From positions 1-34,990 of the forward strand of contig JAFOOX010000030.1 of NCBI GenBank assembly GCA_017425245.1: a stretch of 34,990 nucleotides of DNA, read 5' to 3'. The notes below the pieces were generated by a model. That model was given only the letters and a program-made list of their open reading frames with translations. It made no database searches and was not told the origin of the DNA. Positions within the stretch are counted from its first letter, which is position 1, and every line of letters begins with the position of its first letter. Below, piece after piece: positions 10,639 to 21,003 of this stretch. The position numbers were made by a program, and so were the translations under genes. This DNA is from Gammaproteobacteria bacterium (GTDB lineage: Bacteria > Pseudomonadota > Gammaproteobacteria > Enterobacterales > Neiellaceae).

Positions 10639-12015
10639 ATGAAGATCATCATTATTGGCGCGGGTCAGGTGGGCGCTACGCTGGCGGAGAATCTGGTCGG
10701 TGAAAAGAACGACATCACCGTCATCGACCACAGTCTGCCCCGCCTGCAGCAGCTCAAGGACAAGCTCGACCTCAAGGTGGTGCTCGGTCAGGGGTCCCAC
10801 CCGTCCACGCTGCGCAACGCCGGCGCCGAAGACGCCGAGATGCTGATCGCGGTGACCGATTCAGACGAAACCAACATGATCGCCTGTCAGGTGGCCAGCA
10901 CCCTGTTCAATACCCCGACCAAGATCGCCCGCATCCGCTCACAGGAGTATCTGGGTTATAAAGCCCAGCTGTTTCACAGCCAGGAGATTCCGGTCGACCA
11001 TTTCATCGCACCGGAACAGCTGGTTACCCAGTACATCAGCAACCTGATCGAGTACCCCGGGGCACTGCAGGTCGTCGAATTTGCCGATGGCAAAGTGTCA
11101 CTGGTAGCGGTCAAGGCCTACTACGGTGGGCCATTGGTGGGCAACGCCCTCTCCACCCTCAAGGATCACATGCCGGACGTGGAGACGCGGGTTGCTGCCA
11201 TCTTCCGCCGCGGCAAAGCGATTCGACCACAGGGCACGACCATCATCGAGGCCGATGACGAGGTTTTCTTTGTCGCTGACACCCGCCATATCCGCTCTGT
11301 AATGGCAGAGCTGCAGCGCCTTGAGAGTGACTACAAGCGCATCATCATCGTCGGTGGCGGCAACATCGGCCTCGGGCTGGCCAAGGCACTGGAGCGCGAC
11401 CATCAGGTCAAACTGATCGAACGTGACGCTGACCGTGCCAACCGTCTCGCGCGCGAGCTTAGCCACGCCACGGTGTTTTGTGGTGATGCCTCGGATCAGG
11501 AGCTGTTGCTGGAGGAACATATCGGCGAAACCGATCTGTTCATCGCCGTCACCAACAACGACGAGGCCAACATCATGTCGGCACTGCTGGCCAAGCGGCT
11601 GGGGGTGGGCAAAACTATGGTGCTGATCCAAAGAACCATCTACGCCGAGCTGGTGCAAGGTGGCCAAATCGACATCGCCATCAGTCCGCAGCAAGCAACG
11701 GTCTCTACCCTGCTGTCACGGGTACGTCGTGGCGACATGGTAAACGTCTATTCCTTACGCCGTGGCGCGGCCGAAGCCATCGAGGCGATCGCCCATGGCG
11801 ATGCCACCACCTCACGGGTGGTGGGGCGCACCGTCGGGGAACTTAAATTACCGCCCGGAGCCACCATCGGTGCCATCGTTCGTGGTGACGAAGTGCTGAT
11901 CGCCCACGACAGCACCCGCATCGACAGCAACGATCACGTGATCCTGTTCCTGATCGACAAGCGCCACATCGGCGATATCGAGAAGTTGTTCCAGCCCAGC
12001 GCCTTCTTCTTCTGA
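10639..12015 (+). CDS. trkA: Trk potassium uptake peripheral NAD-binding protein TrkA
   Basis: This 458-residue cytoplasmic regulator gates the TrkH channel by binding NAD(H)/ATP, and has exactly the E. coli length. It contains two RCK units, each with a Rossmann motif ([13 protein letters not shown] near residue 7 and [13 protein letters not shown] near residue 238) followed by an RCK_C subdomain. It follows rsmB by 30 bases and precedes trkH by 16, so channel and gate are made together here. In E. coli trkA and trkH are at separate loci. Confidence 0.97.
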   Translation: MKIIIIGAGQVGATLAENLVGEKNDITVIDHSLPRLQQLKDKLDLKVVLGQGSHPSTLRNAGAEDAEMLIAVTDSDETNMIACQVASTLFNTPTKIARIRSQEYLGYKAQLFHSQEIPVDHFIAPEQLVTQYISNLIEYPGALQVVEFADGKVSLVAVKAYYGGPLVGNALSTLKDHMPDVETRVAAIFRRGKAIRPQGTTIIEADDEVFFVADTRHIRSVMAELQRLESDYKRIIIVGGGNIGLGLAKALERDHQVKLIERDADRANRLARELSHATVFCGDASDQELLLEEHIGETDLFIAVTNNDEANIMSALLAKRLGVGKTMVLIQRTIYAELVQGGQIDIAISPQQATVSTLLSRVRRGDMVNVYSLRRGAAEAIEAIAHGDATTSRVVGRTVGELKLPPGATIGAIVRGDEVLIAHDSTRIDSNDHVILFLIDKRHIGDIEKLFQPSAFFF

Positions 12016-12031
12016 TTGGGGGATCTGCCGC

Positions 12032-13489
12032 GTGATCAACTTCCGCCTTATCGCTTTGGTAACCGGGCTGTTCCTGACCAAGCTGTCGTTACTGATGCTG
12101 GTGCCAGCAGCCGTAGGCTTCGGCGATCAGAGTGAGTGGAGCTTCACTTTTCTGCGTTCAGCTGGCATCACCTTTGTGGCTGCAATCCTGCTGCTGCGCT
12201 GGTCCGGTGATGTACGCCGGCGCCTTGATCAGATCACCATGCGGGTGCGCGACATGTTCGTGATCACTAACGCCGTATGGCTGATGGTTTCGGCCTTTGC
12301 CGCTTTGCCGCTGATGTTCATTCCTGAAGTGGATTACACCGACGCCTTCTTTGAGACCATGTCCGGCATCACCACCACCGGTTCAACGGTGCTCGCTGGC
12401 CTTGATCAGATGCCCAAGAGCGTGTTGCTGTGGCGTTCACTACTGCAATGGGTCGGTGGCATCGGTTTTATCGTGGTGGGGGTAGCGATTCTGCCCTTCC
12501 TCAACGTCGGCGGTATGAAGCTGTTCCGCACCGAGTCCTCCGATTGGTCAGACAAACCTGTCGCCCAAACGGCCGCCTTCACGCAATACCTGTTGCGCAT
12601 CTACGTCATGGTGACCGTGGCCGGCGTGGCCGCCTACTGGCTGACCGGCATGAACCTGTTTGATGCCGTCAACCACGCCATGACCAGTGTGGCGACCGGT
12701 GGTTACTCTACCTCTGACAACTCGATAGGCAACTTTCCGCCAGCCACCCATTGGGTAGCGGCCCTCTTTATGTTTATTGGTGGCATGCCCTTCACCCTGC
12801 TGGTACGTCTGCTGACCAACCGTGACTGGCGCGCCCTGCGCGACGAGCAATTTGTGGGTTACTTCCAGTTCATCCTGTATGCCAGCATCATTCTGGCGTT
12901 GTGGCTGAGCCTGACGCGCGGTGACTATTGGCTGGACGCCTTTCGCCTGGCGCTGGTCAATGTGATCTCGGTGGTCACCACCACCGGCTATGCCCTCACC
13001 GACTATTCGGTGTGGGGCGGCTTCGCCGTATCGCTGTTCTTTTTTCTGACCTTTGTTGGTGGCTGCTCCGGTTCTACCGCTGGCGGCCTCAAGATCTTTC
13101 GCTTTCAGGTCGCACTGCGGGTAGTCAGCCAGCATCTCAAGCAATCGATCCACCCGGCGGGGGTCTTCTCTCGCCGCTATAACGGCAACGCCATCAGCGA
13201 CAGCGTCATCAACTCGATGATCGTGCTGTTTATTCTGTTCATGATGACCTGGACGGTGATGACCGTCTGCCTAGCCCTGATTGGCCTCGACTTTGTTACC
13301 GCTGCCACTGGCGCACTGACCGCCATCTGCAACGTTGGCCCCGGTTTAGGGCCCACCATCGGCCCGGCTGGCAACTTCTCGTCACTGCCCGATGCCGCCA
13401 AATGGATCCTGTCGATCGGCATGCTGCTCGGCCGCCTCGAAGTCACCACCTGCATCGTGCTGCTGCTGCCGCGTTTCTGGCGCCAGTAA
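12032..13489 (+). CDS. trkH: Trk potassium channel subunit TrkH
   Basis: This 485-residue inner-membrane protein is made of four membrane-pore-membrane repeats. The four pore loops carry the filter glycines in TTTGST, VATGGYST, VTTTGYAL and NVGPGLG. GGCSGSTAGGLK, typical of the TrkH family, precedes the last repeat. It ends LPRFWRQ like the E. coli protein (483 residues). The start is GTG at 12032, with GGGGGAT seven bases upstream. Its stop lies three bases from the stop of convergent hemG. Confidence 0.96.
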   Translation: MINFRLIALVTGLFLTKLSLLMLVPAAVGFGDQSEWSFTFLRSAGITFVAAILLLRWSGDVRRRLDQITMRVRDMFVITNAVWLMVSAFAALPLMFIPEVDYTDAFFETMSGITTTGSTVLAGLDQMPKSVLLWRSLLQWVGGIGFIVVGVAILPFLNVGGMKLFRTESSDWSDKPVAQTAAFTQYLLRIYVMVTVAGVAAYWLTGMNLFDAVNHAMTSVATGGYSTSDNSIGNFPPATHWVAALFMFIGGMPFTLLVRLLTNRDWRALRDEQFVGYFQFILYASIILALWLSLTRGDYWLDAFRLALVNVISVVTTTGYALTDYSVWGGFAVSLFFFLTFVGGCSGSTAGGLKIFRFQVALRVVSQHLKQSIHPAGVFSRRYNGNAISDSVINSMIVLFILFMMTWTVMTVCLALIGLDFVTAATGALTAICNVGPGLGPTIGPAGNFSSLPDAAKWILSIGMLLGRLEVTTCIVLLLPRFWRQ

Positions 13490-13492
13490 TGG

Positions 13493-14014
13493 TTAATTGA
13501 GCAGAGTGCGGGCAAACGCCCGTACCTTGTCCCAATCGGTCAACTCGATGTCAGTGCGCGGATCCGTGGGGCCATCGGTCAACCACATGATGAAACGGAT
13601 CATCAGCCGGTCGAACCAGCGATAGCGCGGATAGCGCAGGGCCCCGGCGAACACCGCCAGCCGTTGCGGCTGCCACACTGATTTTTTGAGGAAAGTGCGT
13701 ACATAGGGGCTGCCCTCGGGCGTATCTTTACCCGGCTTGCGGGCCGTCAGGTTGACGCAAAAAAAGGCGCCATCGCGCGCCGCCAGCAGCCTGTGGTGCT
13801 CAGCAATAAAGGCGTATAGCGGCTTGGGCAGATGACCGTAATGGATGGATGCCCCCACCACCAGCCGCTGACACTGCTCCAGTTCTGCGCGGCTGACCTG
13901 ACTCAGCTCACGCACCACAGCCACCGCGCCCGCCTGCTGCAACTCGCTGGCAATGGCTTCGGCAATGCGCCGGGTCTGCCCCTCACGGCTGAGGTAAAGC
14001 AGCAGATAACTCAT
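13493..14014 (-). CDS. hemG: menaquinone-dependent protoporphyrinogen IX dehydrogenase HemG
   Basis: This 173-residue flavodoxin-fold FMN protein oxidises protoporphyrinogen IX to protoporphyrin IX using respiratory quinones, at the inner membrane face. The FMN phosphate loop is LYLSREGQTRRIA at the N-terminus. VVGASIHYGHLPKPL and FFCVNLTARKPGKDTPEGSPY are characteristic of HemG. It is close in size to E. coli HemG (181). Its ATG overlaps the TGA of pepQ, so it is probably translated as part of a pepQ-hemG unit. In E. coli hemG follows trkH on the same strand; here it is inverted relative to trkH. Confidence 0.94.
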   Translation of the reverse strand: MSYLLLYLSREGQTRRIAEAIASELQQAGAVAVVRELSQVSRAELEQCQRLVVGASIHYGHLPKPLYAFIAEHHRLLAARDGAFFCVNLTARKPGKDTPEGSPYVRTFLKKSVWQPQRLAVFAGALRYPRYRWFDRLMIRFIMWLTDGPTDPRTDIELTDWDKVRAFARTLLN

Positions 14015-15351
14015 GCCACCACCGGCGGCTGATCCAGCCCCTGTTCGCGGGTCAGATTGACGGTGCGTTCGCGCAGCAGCAACACGTCATCTTCAATGCG
14101 GATGCCACCAAAAGGACGCAACGGGTCCACCTTACCCCAGTTGACCAGTTTGCCACCCGGAGCAGCCGCCAGGGTTTTAAGCAGTTCGTCGATGAAGTAG
14201 AGACCTGGCTCAATGGTCACCACCATCCGCGGTTCCAGGGTGCGGGTCAGACGCAGATAGGGATGATCCGTCGGCGGTGGCGCCGGCGTACCGCGCTCAT
14301 CGGCCAGATGGCCGCCCACATCATGCACCTGCAAGCCGATCAGATGGCCAAGACCATGGGGAAAGAAGGCATGGGTCACCCGCTGTTCTACCAAGGCCTC
14401 GACACTGCCGGCTGCTAAGCCGTGATCGATCAGTCGTTGAGCCACACCACGGTGACAATGCTGATGCAAGTCGGCAAAGCGCGCCCCCGGCACCACACCC
14501 GCCACCAACTGCTGTTGCAGCTCATCCATCGCCGCAATCAGTTCGGCAAAGGTGCCCGTCGTGGCCGCATAGGTGCGGGTGATATCGGCGGCGTAGCCAT
14601 TGCAACTGGCGCCGGCATCGATCAGAAAGCTGAGCCGCGATGACGGCCGCTGACGCTCCAGCGCGGTGTAATGGAGCACAGCGCCGTGCTGATTAAGGCC
14701 GATGATGTTGCCATAGGGCAACTCGGGCTCGGCGTGACCAGTGGCCGCCAGATAGGCCAGATGGATCTCATACTCGCTGGCGCCTGCGGCAAAGGCAGTC
14801 GCCGCCGCCCGATGACCGGCAACCGCCAGTGCACTGGCGGCAGTCATGCAGTCAATCTCGTAATCGCTCTTGTAGCCGCGCAGATAGTGCAGCTGGTGCA
14901 GCACTTCATCCGGGTTAATGCGTGAGAACCCCAGTACCCGTGCCAGCTCCACTGCCTCACCGATGTAGGCCGCCTGGGCCAGCGGTGGCAGCCAGTGAGC
15001 GGCATCGTCAGCGCGGGTCAGCACCTGAATCGCGAAGTGATCGCTAACTTCCGCGGGCGGCAGTTGCGGCGTGGCATGCCAGTAATCCTGTGGCTGGAAG
15101 AACAGCAGCTTGGGCTTGTCATCACCATTGACGATCAGCCAGCAGTTGGGGCTGTCAATCAGCGGTAGCCAGGCCTTGAAATGAGGGTTGGCTTTGAATG
15201 GGTAATCCTGATCATCGAGAAACTGGCGGTGCGGCTGACCCGAATGGATCACCAGATAGTCGAGGCCCAGACGGGCCAGAGCGCCACGCACCCGCTGCTG
15301 CTGGGTGGCGATATGGGCGGCGTAGTGGCGGTAAAGCAAGGCGTGATCCAC
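14011..15351 (-). CDS. pepQ: Xaa-Pro dipeptidase (prolidase) PepQ
   Basis: This cytosolic metallopeptidase of about 446 residues cleaves dipeptides with C-terminal proline. The pita-bread dinuclear metal site is visible: two aspartates in DAGASCNGYAADITRTY, the histidine in HGLGHLIGLQVHD, and glutamates in TIEPGLYF and GGIRIEDD. The open frame continues upstream to 15525, beyond any plausible start. An ATG at 15357 abuts GGAG directly, while the GTG at 15351 lies six bases after that GGAG, so the GTG is preferred; the difference is two residues. It is divergent from fadB, as in E. coli. Confidence 0.95.
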   Translation of the reverse strand: MDHALLYRHYAAHIATQQQRVRGALARLGLDYLVIHSGQPHRQFLDDQDYPFKANPHFKAWLPLIDSPNCWLIVNGDDKPKLLFFQPQDYWHATPQLPPAEVSDHFAIQVLTRADDAAHWLPPLAQAAYIGEAVELARVLGFSRINPDEVLHQLHYLRGYKSDYEIDCMTAASALAVAGHRAAATAFAAGASEYEIHLAYLAATGHAEPELPYGNIIGLNQHGAVLHYTALERQRPSSRLSFLIDAGASCNGYAADITRTYAATTGTFAELIAAMDELQQQLVAGVVPGARFADLHQHCHRGVAQRLIDHGLAAGSVEALVEQRVTHAFFPHGLGHLIGLQVHDVGGHLADERGTPAPPPTDHPYLRLTRTLEPRMVVTIEPGLYFIDELLKTLAAAPGGKLVNWGKVDPLRPFGGIRIEDDVLLLRERTVNLTREQGLDQPPVVA

Positions 15352-15421
15352 AGTCATCTCCGTGGCTACTGATTCCGCAGCAAGCATACACCAGCCGCTT
15401 GCCACAGCCAGCCTAGCCACA

Positions 15422-15439
15422 TTCAAACGACCGTTTAAA
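15422..15439. promoter_or_regulatory. candidate PsrA-type operator upstream of fadB
   Basis: An imperfect 18-base palindrome contains CAAAC (15424-15428), four bases and GTTTA (15433-15437); the flanking TT/AA bases are also symmetric. The published PsrA consensus in pseudomonads is (G/C)AAAC, 2-4 bases, GTTT(G/C), so one base is off. PsrA represses beta-oxidation genes in many gammaproteobacteria. Its presence in this genome is not shown by the window. Confidence 0.5.
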
Positions 15440-15481
15440 GTGAGCGTTGAAAAATGGCTATTTTGCCGCCACACTGATGCT

Positions 15482-15494
15482 CTGGTTGGACCAG
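15482..15494. promoter_or_regulatory. candidate FadR operator upstream of fadB
   Basis: CTGGT-TGG-ACCAG is a perfect 5-3-5 inverted repeat about 49 bases before the fadB ATG. The E. coli fadB FadR site has the same arms and spacing (CTGGT, three bases, ACCAG). FadR represses fatty acid degradation genes until acyl-CoA binds it. The position between promoter and gene suits repression. Confidence 0.72.
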
Positions 15495-15542
15495 TAACAA
15501 GAGAGGGCAACAGCCCTCCAGCCACCTTTCGGGAGAAGCTTA

Positions 15543-17690
15543 ATGATCTATCAACATGCCAACCTTCAGGTCGCTTGGCGCGGCAGTGAAGGGCTGGCGG
15601 AGCTGGTGCTGGCCGCAGCGAGCTCCGTCAACAAGTTCGATCGCGATACCCTGACCGCTTTTGGCGAGGCTGTTGCCACCCTCAGCCACACCCCTGGGAT
15701 CCGCGGTTTGCTGATCCACTCCAGCAAAGAGGCCTTTGTGGTCGGCGCTGACATCACCGAGTTCCTCGGCCTATTCCGCCTGCCTCAAGAAGAACTGCTC
15801 GGCTGGCTGGCACGGGCCAACGCCATCTTCAATCAGCTTGAAGATCTGCCCTTCCCGACGCTGGCCGCCATCAACGGTTTTGCCCTGGGTGGCGGCTGCG
15901 AACTGGTACTGGCCACCGATTACCGCCTCGCCAGCCCTGACCTCAAACTCGGTCTGCCGGAGACCAAGCTCGGTATCATGCCGGGTTTTGGTGGCAGTGT
16001 GCGCTTACCTCGAGTGATCGGCGCGGATAACGCTGTCGAGTGGATCGCCACGGGCCGCGATAACAACGCCGAGGCCGCACTGGCGGTAGGCGCCATCGAT
16101 GGCATAGTCGCTCGCGACAGGCTGCTTGCCGCCGGTGAGCGGATGCTACTGCAAGCGGCCAGCGGCGATCTCGACTGGCGCGCCAAGCGCGCCCCCAAGC
16201 TGGCCCCGCTGGCCCTCAAGGGCAGCGAAAAGCTGATGAGTTTTTCCACCTGCAAGGCGATGGTCGCCGCTCAGGCCGGCCGCCACTACCCGGCACCGCT
16301 GGCCGCCACCAGTGCCATGGAAGCAGCCGCCGATTGCGACCGCGCTGGCGCCCTGGCCATCGAAGCCCAGGCCTTTGTCGGCCTCGCTCAATCACCCGTG
16401 GCCGAAGCCCTGGTCGGGGTGTTTCTGGCCGAGCAGCAGGTCAAGGCCAAGATGAAACAGGCCAGCAAACTGGCGCCGCGCACGGATCATGCGGCCGTGC
16501 TGGGAGCCGGCATCATGGGTGGCGGCATCGCCTACCAAGGGGCGCTTAAAGGCACCCGCATGGTGATGAAAGATATCCGCGATGCGGCACTCGAACTGGG
16601 CATGAACGAAGCTGGCAAACATCTGCTCGGCAGGGTCAACAAGGGGCGCATGAGCGCCGCCGAAATGGCCAAAATTCTGGGCCGGATTGAGCCCACCCTG
16701 CACTACCACAGCCTGACCAACAGCCAGCTGGTGGTGGAAGCGGTAGTCGAACGCGCTGACATCAAGCGTCAGGTTTTAACTGAGGTTGAAGCGGTAGTGA
16801 GCGATAACTGTGTGATCGCCACCAACACCTCCACCATCCCCGTGGGCGAGCTGGCGTCGGCCCTGCGTCAGCCTGAGCGCTTCTGCGGCATGCACTTTTT
16901 CAACCCGGTCCACCGCATGCCGCTGGTCGAGGTGATCCGTGGTCCGCACAGTAGCGACGCCGCCATCGCCGCCGTAGTTGGCTGGGCCGGACAGATGGGC
17001 AAGACCGCCATCGTGGTCAACGATTGCCCCGGCTTTTTCGTCAATCGCGTGCTCTTTCCCTACTTTGCCGGCTTCACCCAGCTGGTGGGTGAAGGGGCCG
17101 ACTTCGCCAAAATTGACGCCATCATGGAGAAACAGTTTGGCTGGCCGATGGGGCCGGCGCTGCTGCTCGATGTGGTTGGCCTCGACACTGCTCACCATGC
17201 TCAGGCGGTGATGGCCGCCGGCTACCCGGAGCGGATGGCGGCCAGTAGCGACAATGCCATCGCCCGCATGGTCGCCGCCAAACGCTTCGGCCAGAAAAAT
17301 GGCCTCGGCTTTTACGCCTACCAGCCGGACAAGAAAGGCAAGCCGCTGAAACAGGCGGATCCGGCGGCGCTGGCACTGCTCGGGACAGTCTCGGGGCAGC
17401 TACCGGATGCCGCCACCGTTATCGCCCGACTGATGGTGCCGATGATCAACGAGACAGTGCGCTGTCTGGAGGAGCAGATCATCGCCTCGCCGGCCGATGG
17501 CGACATTGCCCTGCTTTATGGCCTCGGCTTTCCGCCGTTCCGCGGCGGCGTGTTCCGCTATCTGGATCAGACCGGCATCGCCGCCTATCTGGCCCAAGCT
17601 CAGGCGCTGGCGCACCTCGGCCCCCTCTATCAGCCGCCCAAGCTGCTGCTGGAGATGGCCGACAGCTACCGCACCTTCTATTCGCGCTAA
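15543..17690 (+). CDS. fadB: fatty acid oxidation complex alpha subunit FadB
   Basis: This 715-residue bifunctional enzyme carries enoyl-CoA hydratase/isomerase (about 1-190) and L-3-hydroxyacyl-CoA dehydrogenase (about 310-715) activities, and assembles with FadA. Hydratase catalytic residues E120 and E140 sit in NGFALGGGCELVLATDYR and LGLPETKLGIMPGFGG. The NAD motif is GAGIMGGGIAYQGA and the dehydrogenase catalytic histidine is H451 in MHFFNPVHRMPLVEVIRG. The length resembles E. coli FadB (729). GGGAG precedes the ATG. fadA follows after 15 bases. Two palindromes upstream suggest control by fatty-acid-responsive repressors. Confidence 0.97.
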   Translation: MIYQHANLQVAWRGSEGLAELVLAAASSVNKFDRDTLTAFGEAVATLSHTPGIRGLLIHSSKEAFVVGADITEFLGLFRLPQEELLGWLARANAIFNQLEDLPFPTLAAINGFALGGGCELVLATDYRLASPDLKLGLPETKLGIMPGFGGSVRLPRVIGADNAVEWIATGRDNNAEAALAVGAIDGIVARDRLLAAGERMLLQAASGDLDWRAKRAPKLAPLALKGSEKLMSFSTCKAMVAAQAGRHYPAPLAATSAMEAAADCDRAGALAIEAQAFVGLAQSPVAEALVGVFLAEQQVKAKMKQASKLAPRTDHAAVLGAGIMGGGIAYQGALKGTRMVMKDIRDAALELGMNEAGKHLLGRVNKGRMSAAEMAKILGRIEPTLHYHSLTNSQLVVEAVVERADIKRQVLTEVEAVVSDNCVIATNTSTIPVGELASALRQPERFCGMHFFNPVHRMPLVEVIRGPHSSDAAIAAVVGWAGQMGKTAIVVNDCPGFFVNRVLFPYFAGFTQLVGEGADFAKIDAIMEKQFGWPMGPALLLDVVGLDTAHHAQAVMAAGYPERMAASSDNAIARMVAAKRFGQKNGLGFYAYQPDKKGKPLKQADPAALALLGTVSGQLPDAATVIARLMVPMINETVRCLEEQIIASPADGDIALLYGLGFPPFRGGVFRYLDQTGIAAYLAQAQALAHLGPLYQPPKLLLEMADSYRTFYSR

Positions 17691-18869
<1,179 letters not shown>

Positions 18870-18877
18870 GCATGCTT

Positions 18878-18899
18878 GGGGCGGCCCCAAGGCCGCCCC
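18878..18899 (+). terminator. GC-rich stem-loop after fadA
   Basis: GGGGCGGCC (18878-18886) and GGCCGCCCC (18891-18899) form a perfect nine-pair stem with loop CCAA, starting nine bases after the fadA stop. No clear T-tract follows, so it may stabilise the message 3' end rather than terminate alone. Confidence 0.6.
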
Positions 18900-18982
18900 A
18901 CTTTCAGCCCCACCGAAATCCCAACCGCGGTCACAAAGCCACAGCCCAGCCTCTGCCACTCTAGGTCTGGCCAATAGCGCTG

Positions 18983-18991
18983 TGCTATAAA
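18983..18991 (+). promoter_or_regulatory. candidate extended -10 promoter for the CheY-CheC-GGDEF operon
   Basis: TG-C-TATAAA fits the extended -10 consensus (TGn followed by a -10 hexamer) about 74 bases before the receiver-gene ATG. No good -35 is seen at normal spacing, which extended -10 promoters can tolerate. Confidence 0.45.
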
Positions 18992-19064
18992 ACCTCAGTA
19001 GTAACGGGCCTTGCGCCTCTGTGGGCGCCGCTCAAGATCGATTGAATGTGAAACAGGATGGTGC

Positions 19065-19430
19065 ATGTCGTTACCCGTTCTTGTTTGTGACGATTCGGCC
19101 ATGGCGCGCAAACAGGTGGTGCGCAGCCTGCCTGAAGGGTGGCCAGTCGAAGTGACCTTTGCCACCAATGGCGTCGAATGTCTCGAAAAACTGCGCAGTC
19201 AGCGGTTTGCCCTGCTATTTCTTGATCTGACCATGCCGGAGCTGGATGGCCCCGGCGTGCTCGAAGCGATCAAGGCGGAAAAGCTGGAAGTATTCGTGAT
19301 TGTGATCTCTGCTGATATTCAGCCAGAGATGAAACGGCGGGTGATGGATCTCGGCGCCATGGAGTTCATCCACAAGCCGGTCAACACCGACAAGCTGACT
19401 GAAATCCTGCACAAATTCGGGTTCTTATGA
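19065..19430 (+). CDS. single-domain CheY-like response regulator
   Basis: This 121-residue stand-alone receiver domain has every residue needed for phosphotransfer: acidic pocket D9 and D10, phospho-acceptor D54 in FLDLTMPELDG, S82 in the Thr/Ser position and K104 in HKP. Position 101 is an aromatic (F) as in switch residues. It has no output domain. The ATG at 19065 is chosen over an upstream start because AGGATG precedes it and it gives the normal receiver N-terminus. Its TGA overlaps the next ATG (ATGA). The cognate kinase is not nearby. It is likely dephosphorylated by the adjacent CheC-like protein. Which process it controls is unknown. Confidence 0.92.
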   Translation: MSLPVLVCDDSAMARKQVVRSLPEGWPVEVTFATNGVECLEKLRSQRFALLFLDLTMPELDGPGVLEAIKAEKLEVFVIVISADIQPEMKRRVMDLGAMEFIHKPVNTDKLTEILHKFGFL

Positions 19431-20041
19431 GCAGCCAGACCATCACTGAAGATCAACGGGACTGCCTGCAGGAGTTGATCAACGTCTCCATGGGGCAGGC
19501 CAGTGACAAGCTGGCCCGCTATCTCGGCACCTTTGTCGAGATCCAGGTACCGGCTATTGCCCTTGTTGGCACAGCCGAGATCACTGGACTTCTGGCCGGC
19601 AACTATAACGACGAAGCGGTCAGTCTGGTCAGTCAGGGGTTCTCCGGCAGCGAAGGGATCCGTGGCGAAGCGCTGCTGATTTATAGCAAGATCAATGCCG
19701 ATGGCATCGCCGAACTACTGGGCTACACCGATGACGAAGTCACCCATACCGAACAGCTGACCGACATCAGCTCCATTCTCACCACCACCTTCCTTGAAGG
19801 CTTTGCCGAACAGCTGGAAACCAGTTTCAGCTATAGCGCACCACGGGTGGTGATGCTGGGCGAGCGGAAGCTGGCCGAACATCTGCAGGAGCGGTCGTTC
19901 AACTGGGAATATGCTCTCAAAGTCAAGATCAGCTACAAGGTGGTTGACCACAGCTTCAACTGCGACATGGTGCTACTGGTGCCCGGTTCGGCCTTGGAGA
20001 CGCTGAAAGCAGTGATTGATCGTATCTTGGCCGAGTTCTGA
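19427..20041 (+). CDS. CheC/CheX-family response-regulator phosphatase
   Basis: This 204-residue protein resembles CheC. CheC-family proteins dephosphorylate CheY through D/S-x3-E-x2-N helices. The first such motif is intact at D12, E16 and N19 (RDCLQELINVSMG). The second, pseudo-symmetric position (D113 in TDISSILTTTFLEGF) has I117 and T120 where E and N would be, so only one active site appears functional. The gene overlaps the receiver gene upstream and the diguanylate cyclase downstream (TGATG), so the three are made together. No receptor or CheD gene is adjacent. Confidence 0.82.
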   Translation: MSSQTITEDQRDCLQELINVSMGQASDKLARYLGTFVEIQVPAIALVGTAEITGLLAGNYNDEAVSLVSQGFSGSEGIRGEALLIYSKINADGIAELLGYTDDEVTHTEQLTDISSILTTTFLEGFAEQLETSFSYSAPRVVMLGERKLAEHLQERSFNWEYALKVKISYKVVDHSFNCDMVLLVPGSALETLKAVIDRILAEF

Positions 20042-21003
20042 TGGCAGAGGCGCTGGCAACCGATATTCTCAACCACCTCAACAGCGGCGTCATCGTCGTT
20101 GATGAGGCGCTGGTGATCCGCTATTGGAACCGCTTCCTGCAGATCCACAGTGGTCGCGGCCAGGCCGATATTCTCGGCAAACCCTTGTTCGAGGCCTTCC
20201 CCGAACTGCCCAAAGCAGCGCTCAGCCGCAAATTGCAGGGGGTACTGCAGCTAGGTACGCCCACGTTCAGCAGCTGGGAGCAGCGCCGGCATCTGTTCCT
20301 GTTGCCCCACAGCCGGCCAATCACCACCGACAGTGAGTACATGGCCCAGAACGTCTCCTTCATGCCGCTGCATCAGGATGGCGGCAAGAAAGTAACTCAC
20401 GTGGCCATCATCATCGACGACGCCACCGACGTCTGCTACTTCCAGCAACAGCTGAACACCACCATGGCCGCACTGGAGCAGAGCAGCCGCACCGACGGTC
20501 TGACCCAAGTCGCTAACCGCCGTTACTGGGAAGAGCGGCTGCGCACCGAATTCTGCCGCTGCCAACGCAGCAGTGCGGCCATGTCGCTGATCCTGTTTGA
20601 CCTCGACAAGTTCAAGCTGCTTAACGATGGTTACGGCCATCAGGCCGGTGACTATGTGCTGTTCACCACAGCCGGCCTGATCAAACAGACCCTGCGCACC
20701 GCCGACTTGATCGGCCGTTACGGTGGCGAAGAGTTCGGCGTGCTGCTGCCGGACACCCCGATTCAGGCGGCAGCATTAGTGGCCGAGCGGCTGCGGGCGC
20801 TGATTGAAGAGCACCGCTTTATCTACGAGGGGCAACTACTACCGGTCACCATCAGTCTCGGCGTGGCCGAACTACGTGCCGATGTACCCAGCCACGAGAA
20901 GCTGGTGACCCGCGCCGATGAAGCGCTCTACTTCTCCAAACATGCCGGGCGCAATCGTTACACCTGCGCCCCGGTCAGCGAGGTTGCAGTCGCCCATGCC
21001 TGA
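20041..21003 (+). CDS. PAS-GGDEF diguanylate cyclase
   Basis: This 320-residue soluble protein has an N-terminal PAS-like sensor (about 5-130, [22 protein letters not shown] at its start), a short coiled linker and a GGDEF domain (about 160-315). The active-site motif is GGEEF at 228-232. The product-inhibition I-site RxxD is present as R219-T-A-D222, five residues before it. [19 protein letters not shown] is the metal/nucleotide segment. It should make cyclic di-GMP from GTP. No membrane segment is evident. Its ATG overlaps the stop of the CheC-like gene, linking second-messenger output to the receiver/phosphatase pair. Confidence 0.93.
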   Translation: MAEALATDILNHLNSGVIVVDEALVIRYWNRFLQIHSGRGQADILGKPLFEAFPELPKAALSRKLQGVLQLGTPTFSSWEQRRHLFLLPHSRPITTDSEYMAQNVSFMPLHQDGGKKVTHVAIIIDDATDVCYFQQQLNTTMAALEQSSRTDGLTQVANRRYWEERLRTEFCRCQRSSAAMSLILFDLDKFKLLNDGYGHQAGDYVLFTTAGLIKQTLRTADLIGRYGGEEFGVLLPDTPIQAAALVAERLRALIEEHRFIYEGQLLPVTISLGVAELRADVPSHEKLVTRADEALYFSKHAGRNRYTCAPVSEVAVAHA

